From Megalobrama amblycephala (Eukaryota; Chordata; Actinopteri; Cypriniformes; Xenocyprididae), in contig NC_063044.1 in the NCBI RefSeq assembly GCF_018812025.1, forward strand, positions 72,143,057 through 72,207,056: a stretch of DNA of 64,000 nucleotides, given 5' to 3'. A program made the translations under genes and the position numbers. Positions 58,934 to 64,000 of the stretch are shown here, in pieces (positions within the stretch are counted from its first letter, which is position 1; every line of letters begins with the position of its first letter). Below the pieces are notes generated by a model. That model was given only the letters and a program-made list of their open reading frames with translations. It did no database searches and was not told the origin of the DNA.

Positions 58934-58954
58934 TAGACACACACACACACACAC

Positions 58955-58988
<34 letters not shown>
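58934..58988. repeat. (CA)n microsatellite
   Basis: Two CA tracts separated by a single CG. Confidence 0.85.
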
Positions 58989-58991
<3 letters not shown>

Positions 58992-59070
58992 TATAGAAGA
59001 TGCTCTTCTTTGATGATGGTGGTATAGACAGTGCAGTCTAATACACAGTGTTAAATAGTGTTACACTTAC

Positions 59071-59133
59071 CCCCCCTACTATTAAATGTATCAGTAACCT
59101 CTATGGAAGAGCAATATTGACTGGAGTCGGAGG
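59071..59133 (-). other. Probable 5' exon of the transposase gene
   Basis: 63 bp between a good acceptor (TTTTCCCTGCAG) and a strong donor (GTAAGTG) on the minus strand. One frame is open. It lies between the possible first exon (donor at 59651) and the candidate start exon. Confidence 0.45.
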
Positions 59134-59650
59134 CTGCAGGGAAAATAACCTGTGGTTGACAGAAAAAAAAGGTACAGAATGTTCATAAAAGGGCACAAAA
59201 TATATTAAATTTTTTCAGACTGAAAAGGGTTACATTAAATGAATAATTATACACACGTGCAACCTTTCCTATTAAATAGAAATTGATTAACATAAAGTTG
59301 ACTAAATTATGATCATAATGAAAATGATCGCAGTTGTAACATTCATTAGCTGGTACAGAATGCACAAGTGAAAACTCTTGGCATGTGACAATCACTTATT
59401 TTACTAACCATTTCATTATAAGGGTTTCATTATTGTAGTAAATTAAAACAAAATTATATGACACTGAAATAATGGGCGTGTAAGAACTATTTCAGTTAAC
59501 TGAAATAAAAATAAAACTAGATTTTTTTTATGTAAAAACAAAAAATCAAGTACTAAAAGATAATGTGTTGTACATTTACAAAGCTCACAAAAACCTTAAA
59601 TTACAAAGAAAACACAAGTAAGTTTATTCTATTATTAAAAAGTCACTCAC

Positions 59651-59740
59651 CGCTTATAGATGCTGAACCGCCACCTTTGTTTTTTTTTTTTTTAGCTTCA
59701 GTTGGCGCAAAAACACTGTGAACCTTGAACCTTGTAGATG
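59651..59740 (-). other. Probable first exon of the transposase gene
   Basis: The minus strand ends ATCTATAAGCG at a strong donor GTGAGTGA (59650 and below). The upstream limit is unknown but must lie before the BEN gene, giving a divergent pair. A short poly-T on the plus strand lies at 59680-59692. Confidence 0.4.
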
Positions 59741-59865
59741 ATGCAGCCCCGACGTCAGCATTAGAAGAGAGCGCCATCAGTCACAAATGCTGCATCCTCA
59801 TTGGTTAATTCACAGTGGAGGGGCGCTGCTGAATCAACGAGGTTAAGGCGCGCGTTAGTTAACGT
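59741..59865. promoter_or_regulatory. Shared start region of the divergent gene pair
   Basis: Between the candidate first exon of the transposase (minus) and the BEN-gene start codon (plus) lie only about 125 bases. They are GC-richer than the flanks and hold GACGTCA (59751-59757), close to a CRE. Confidence 0.45.
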
Positions 59866-59924
59866 ATGGAGTTGCGGCGGGCAGTCGGAATGGAGGAAAA
59901 AACAGTTGCAAGACTCAAAAGAAG
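59866..59924 (+). CDS. BEN gene exon 1
   Basis: Encodes MELRRAVGMEEKTVARLKR and two further bases, then donor GTAAGC. A second Met at codon 9 could also serve as start. Confidence 0.65.
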
Positions 59925-62900
59925 GTAAGCAACTATGGGATGATATTAGACTCAAAACGATTAATGAATGCACACACAATTATCCATGTACTAGATAAAT
60001 GTTATGAATGTATCTTACTAGCCACAAACAAATGCCATTCGATTTGTAGGCAATACCAGCTCGGTAATTCAGCGACTGCCATCTAGTGGTAGCTGCCTGC
60101 CTTGCCTTTCAGTTGCGTGTGGATCATACAAGCTAAAAACTGCGGAAAGGAAGTCTCAAAATCCAAATGAACCGAACGCGATCCACTTGAACAACACGTC
60201 AATAAATGCATGCGTGTCACCTGATTCACAAATGCACAATTACTTATTGAATGAGCAATTTATGATTTATGAATGTAGAACAGAACAGTTTTATTCGCAA
60301 ACATGTACAAATCGCTGCACAATCATTCAAACCCGAATTCCACAGATTCAAATTTGTTTGTGGCTAGTAGGATACATTCATAACATTTATCTAGTACATG
60401 GATAATTGTGTGTGCATTCATTAATCTTTTTGAGTCTAATATCATCCCATGAGCAACATGTTTTTTTAAAACATAATTTAGGCATTTTAAATGGCGAGTG
60501 TATGCGGGTTCTGATACTCTCTGAAAAAACTGGTCGTATTTTGTAGCTATACATTCTTGAAGTTACATAAATTGTGTGTGATTGGAAAAATTTGATCTCG
60601 TGCAGTGAGACCCCAATAATTAAATGTGTTGTACTTTTGTTTATTTTACAGAATGAGTGCAGAAGGAACTAATACAAAACTGCCCAGAAGAGCGCGAAAC
60701 CCTCCGAAAAAGATGAGTTTGTATGAACCAGACCCCAGCTCCCCCAGAGATAACCAAGATGGTAATTTAGTTATTTTACTATACTACGGCTTAGCTAATT
60801 TTGTTAAGTATTAAAACTGGTTTAAGTGGTTATTTTTAACGTACTTTGGACACTTTACTAACCAAAATATTCGTCAGTATTTGGTCTCTTATTACTGGAA
60901 TTTTTATAAATACTGTATATTGGTAGCTTGAGGCACACATATTGATTATAGCCTACAGGAATTTTTAAAGGAATGTCATGAAAAAGGAGTGAAACTTATT
61001 TGTACATTTTAGTGACTGAATTTTGCGAGTCATCTCAAAATTTAAGGGATAAAATAATTTGTATAGGAATTGCAGCTCAAAGTTCTTTACAAAAAAGTAT
61101 TCCTGCACCATACTCTTCATAGACAATGTGTAAAATAAATAAATAAATAAACAAATAAAATGTGTGATAATTAAATAATGAAAGGGATTAAAAACATTGA
61201 AAAAATAGAATAGAGAGTGCATAAATCAAAGAGTTGCAGGAGCAAATAAATTTGAAAGTGCTAAAAGAATAAAGTTAATCCTAGTCGAAGGCTAAAGTGA
61301 AGAGGTCATTTTGTTGCTTTGCTAAGAGGGTTAGAAATAAGACAATAAAGATATAGTAGCATGTTTAAATAAGATTGATTTTTAGCCTGCACTGATTTAC
61401 TCACAATCTCCTTTTTGTTTACTTTGTGTTCATTTTCAGGACTTTTTGTATTTTTGACCTTTGAAGATGGATACACAGCAAAGATTTTTAATCTCTGTGA
61501 TATACTTAACAAAGATGATAAACCCATCGCTTGCTTTAGAGATCTGACACCAGGAGAAGAAGTACTTGCAAGATGGTCTGACAATAAGTTCTACAAAGCT
61601 ACAGTAGACTTCACTGGAACAGCTGACAAAACGGTGGATACCAAGAAGGCGACTAAGAAGGACATGAAAAAAAGAGATGCAGCTGCACAAAGATTCTACA
61701 ACCTTCCATTCCTACCTCAAGCAGGCCAGTCCACCTCTGCACAGGATCACCTAAATACTTTGGACCAAAATGTCATTCAGCCTCCAACAACCTGGCCAGT
61801 GTACCAGCCTCCACCCACAGAGTCATTTCTACCTGTCCAGCCACAGCTCCAGCATGCAACTGCCTGGCCACAGTACCAACTTCCAGTTTCCCAGTCATCA
61901 CCAAATACGCCACAACATTACCAGCATTCACCATTCCAGTCGCTCAACCAGTATCGAACTACTCTGTCTCCAATTCCACACAATTCCAGGCTTTCGCAGT
62001 ATTCAAAGCATCACCAGCCTCACACAGCACTACCCACACCTTCAGACCAAACACAACAGCAGCCTGTTTTGGCAGATTTGGATCAGCGGAGACAGCCACC
62101 AGCTCCTACAGCCAAAGAAAGCTTCCTCAAAATGTTGCACAGTCCTAATACACATCAAAAACCTGCTGTTCTTGGGGACCAGAGCCAGACAAGCACCTCT
62201 GAACATGAGACTTCAAGCTCATCTGCAGATGCTTTAATCATCGAACATGATCCAATTCCAGAAAGAGAACCATGTTTCATTTCGCCTGAGTCAGCAGAAG
62301 ACAGATCGTGGAAGCCATGCGAAGCATGCAAGACAGAGGTGGAAAAATTAGTGGAGGAAAAGGCCAAACTGCATGATGTGCTGTGTGGCATAAGTAAGTA
62401 TGTTCTGTTTCTCTGTTGCAATTACTTGTTCTTTTAACACTTCTTTTTTTCTCTCAAAGTTTTTCTAACACACCTAATATCTATTCAGAAGAGTTGTGTA
62501 AAAAAAAAAACGTGGGTAATAATCTAGTGTATTAAATTGTGCAACATAAAATTGTAATTATGTTTTTATATTGGTATATGTTTAAAGTTCTACTACATTG
62601 TCTTACTTTGGACATTGGGAGTTATTTGATGCTTAAGCTAAATCTTAAAAGCTTTTAACAATTTGGTAAAACTCTTATCCAATCATGAAATATTTTGGAC
62701 TTTTTAAAAACTTGTCTTTTGTTTTGTTTTTTTTACTTAATGAATGCTGCTGTGTCCCTGTAAGGTAATATACATCTTTTGTGTCACAGGTGGTGAGCAC
62801 CTCGATGCATTCAGAAGTTTTCTGGACAAAGTGGAACAGATCCAACCTCAGGCTGGTGTTTGGGCTCCAAAAGGCAGATCTCGGCAGCAGGAGCTATATC

Positions 62901-63515
62901 CAGGAAGTGGCCTCTTCTTGTCCTCGACTCACCTGGCTGCAATCCATGCATCCGCAAAGAAGGACTGCCTTCGCTTGTTCCATCTTCTTTTTGATGAATT
63001 CTTTACTGCAGAGGAGTGCCAGAATGCTGTGGCATTTGGGAAACACGGAAAGGTGCCAGATGGGAAGAGAGTCCTGGATAAGTTCAAAGTCAATGCAATT
63101 ATAAGTAAGTTTGTTGCTCATGTGGTTGTTAACAATTTGTGGAAAAAGTTGTGAAAATTCATAGGTAAAAAATGTGTGGGAACCCAATAAGAGGTGTTGG
63201 ATACCCATATATCACATAGCTACGTTGTGTGTTATGATTGTTTCACTGTCCTCACAGTTTTGCTGCATTTCCTAATGTGTGATCCATAGAGATATTACAA
63301 TGCGAATTTTGTCGTATCAGGATGAAAAAAGTTGTCAATACTGTTGTGGTAACTGCGGTTACTCAATGCAATCTGTAATTTGTGCTTTCTTTTCTTTTAT
63401 GCTTGCAGCTTACATCATGCGCTGTAGTACACTGGATGGTTGGACACCGGTTGAAAAAAGTAAGGTCAAAAAAGCCTTCATAAACAAATGCCGCATCAGG
63501 GCCACAACACTGTAA
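59866..63515 (+). CDS. BEN-domain protein with Tudor-like domain, 5 exons
   Basis: Exons 59866-59924, 60652-60761, 61440-62393, 62790-63104 and 63409-63515, all GT-AG with fitting phases, sum to 515 codons (514 residues). The N-terminus is basic (MELRRAVGMEEK; PRRARNPPKK). Residues 57-120 (FVFLTFEDGYTAKIFNLCDI, then EEVLARWSDNKFYKATV) look like a Tudor-type barrel. About 150-270 is Pro/Gln-rich and probably disordered. A short coiled coil (CKTEVEKLVEEKAKL) precedes a C-terminal BEN domain (about 395-514) with DCLRLFHLLFDEFF, KRVLDKFKVNAI and DGWTPVEKSKVKKAFINKCR. BEN domains bind DNA or chromatin. The gene lies head to head with the transposase and is probably its partner in one transposon; a domesticated host gene is the alternative. 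Confidence 0.8.
59935..60450. repeat. Inverted repeat, 99-bp arms, in BEN intron 1
   Basis: Arms 59935-60033 and 60352-60450 are near-perfect inverted copies (start ATGGGATGATATTAGACTCA). The loop is 318 bases. The left arm begins only 10 bases after the exon 1 donor. Confidence 0.8.
60652..60761 (+). CDS. BEN gene exon 2
   Basis: Acceptor TTATTTTACAG, donor GTAATT. Encodes MSAEGTNTKLPRRARNPPKK and MSLYEPDPSSPRDNQD, a basic then acidic linker. Confidence 0.75.
60762..61439. other. BEN gene intron 2
   Basis: A/T-rich, no other feature seen. Confidence 0.5.
61440..62393 (+). CDS. BEN gene exon 3: Tudor-like and Pro/Gln-rich
   Basis: Acceptor TTCATTTTCAG, donor GTAAGT. Starts GLFVFLTFEDGYTAKIF, ends in the coiled coil and VLCGI. 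The Pro/Gln/His-rich middle has no folded-domain signs. Confidence 0.8.
62790..63104 (+). CDS. BEN gene exon 4: first part of BEN domain
   Basis: Acceptor TTTGTGTCACAG, donor GTAAGT. Encodes GEHLDAFRSFLDKVEQIQ and the BEN helices up to KVNAII. Confidence 0.8.
   Translation: MVSTSMHSEVFWTKWNRSNLRLVFGLQKADLGSRSYIQEVASSCPRLTWLQSMHPQRRTAFACSIFFLMNSLLQRSARMLWHLGNTERCQMGRESWISSKSMQL
63409..63515 (+). CDS. BEN gene exon 5: end of BEN domain
   Basis: Acceptor TTATGCTTGCAG. Encodes YIMRCSTLDGWTPVEKSKVK and AFINKCRIRATTL, then stop TAA at 63513-63515. Confidence 0.8.
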
Positions 63516-63676
63516 ATATGGGACATTTGTTGAAATGACAATGTTCACAAAAAGTCCTTGTTTTCAAATTATGTATGTTGGCGTCAGAGACTCAAGTTTA
63601 TTGTTGTGAATTGTTGTAAACCTGGCCTGCCACTGCTCATAACATTGTTAAAATTGTTACTGTTTTAAAAACAGAA

Positions 63677-63857
63677 TTTTACAAAAAAAAGCACTTTAGT
63701 TCATATTTTGTAATGACCATGTTTAAACAGTTTTTGCTGTCTTTAAAATGTCTTTAAATTTGTTAATTTTACAAAAAAAAAGCACTTTAGTTCATATTTT
63801 GTAATGACCATGTTTAAACAGTTTTTGCTGTCTTTAAAATGTCTTTAAATTTGTTAA
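63677..63857 (+). repeat. 90-bp tandem duplication in the BEN 3' UTR
   Basis: 63677-63766 and 63767-63857 are the same text (GCACTTTAGTTCATATTTTG and on), differing only by one A in the poly-A run. A very recent event. Confidence 0.85.
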
Positions 63858-63872
63858 TGTTATTTTGATTTA

Positions 63873-63878
63873 AATAAA
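63873..63878 (+). terminator. Polyadenylation signal of the BEN gene
   Basis: AATAAA 358 bases after the stop codon, just after the tandem duplication. Confidence 0.5.
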
Positions 63879-63879
63879 G

Positions 63880-64000
63880 ATTCAGATTCAGATTTCTTTA
63901 TTTCTTTATTACATCAGCTAATCTGCCATTTGCTATAGATTTTTAAAGCCTGATGGTTGTGGATAGATCTTCTGTCTGTCCTGCAGTGAAGAGAGAGTAG
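63880..64000. repeat. LINE-like repeat, runs off the window
   Basis: Starts with ATTCAGATTCAGATTTCTTT, then AAGCCTGATGGTTGTGGATA and CTGTCCTGCAGTGAAGAG, words I associate with a fish LINE. Limits unknown. Confidence 0.35.

Noticed and set aside
1..64000. CRISPR array, operon, phage or other prokaryotic system
   Set aside because: All genes are intron-bearing vertebrate types; short direct repeats here are microsatellites or transposon subterminal motifs without regular spacers.

Overview
The window reads as intronic and intergenic DNA of a teleost fish, most likely a cyprinid (zebrafish/carp/goldfish relatives). The evidence is a fish-type NLR gene with PYD, FISNA-NACHT, LRR and PRY-SPRY exons, a cyprinid-style C2H2 zinc-finger exon, an L2 LINE with an esterase ORF1, and a very dense load of DNA transposons and MITEs. 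Nothing is prokaryotic; there is no operon, CRISPR array, rRNA or confident tRNA gene.

Layout. 1-5 kb: MITEs and the ten-finger exon of a C2H2 zinc-finger gene (+). 5-9 kb: repeats, including a deleted hAT element (6750-7573) that keeps a CGGBP1-like zinc finger. 8.9-14.8 kb: a Ty3/gypsy LTR element on the minus strand whose pol order is protease-integrase-RT-RNase H, the Gmr1-type order; it is broken by frameshifts, a stop and a truncated 5' LTR. 15.3-28.1 kb (perhaps to 32.5 kb): an NLR gene on the minus strand with seven coding exons whose splice phases all fit, but with two single-base frameshifts in the NACHT exon. 28-37 kb: repeats, including a 964-bp foldback element with a perfect 8-bp target duplication. 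36.9-44.5 kb: a 7.5-kb DNA transposon with perfect 28-bp terminal inverted repeats, a DDE-like transposase and many copies of a 14-bp subterminal motif, interrupted by an L2 LINE (about 37.4-40.5 kb). 44.9-52.7 kb: the first four coding exons of a USP4/USP15-family deubiquitinase (+), with introns full of nested transposons. 54.6-63.5 kb: a Tnp2 (CACTA/EnSpm)-like transposase on the minus strand and, head to head with it, an intact five-exon gene for a Tudor-like plus BEN-domain protein on the plus strand.

How the parts relate. The zinc-finger, NLR and USP genes are host genes. The transposase/BEN pair shares a short bidirectional start region and is most simply read as the two genes of one large transposon lying in or after an intron of the USP gene; it is the best candidate here for an under-described system. 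Five of the coding breaks (two in the NLR, two in the gypsy element, one in the 7.5-kb transposon) are one base too many in an A/T run, so assembly homopolymer error must be excluded before these genes are called dead.
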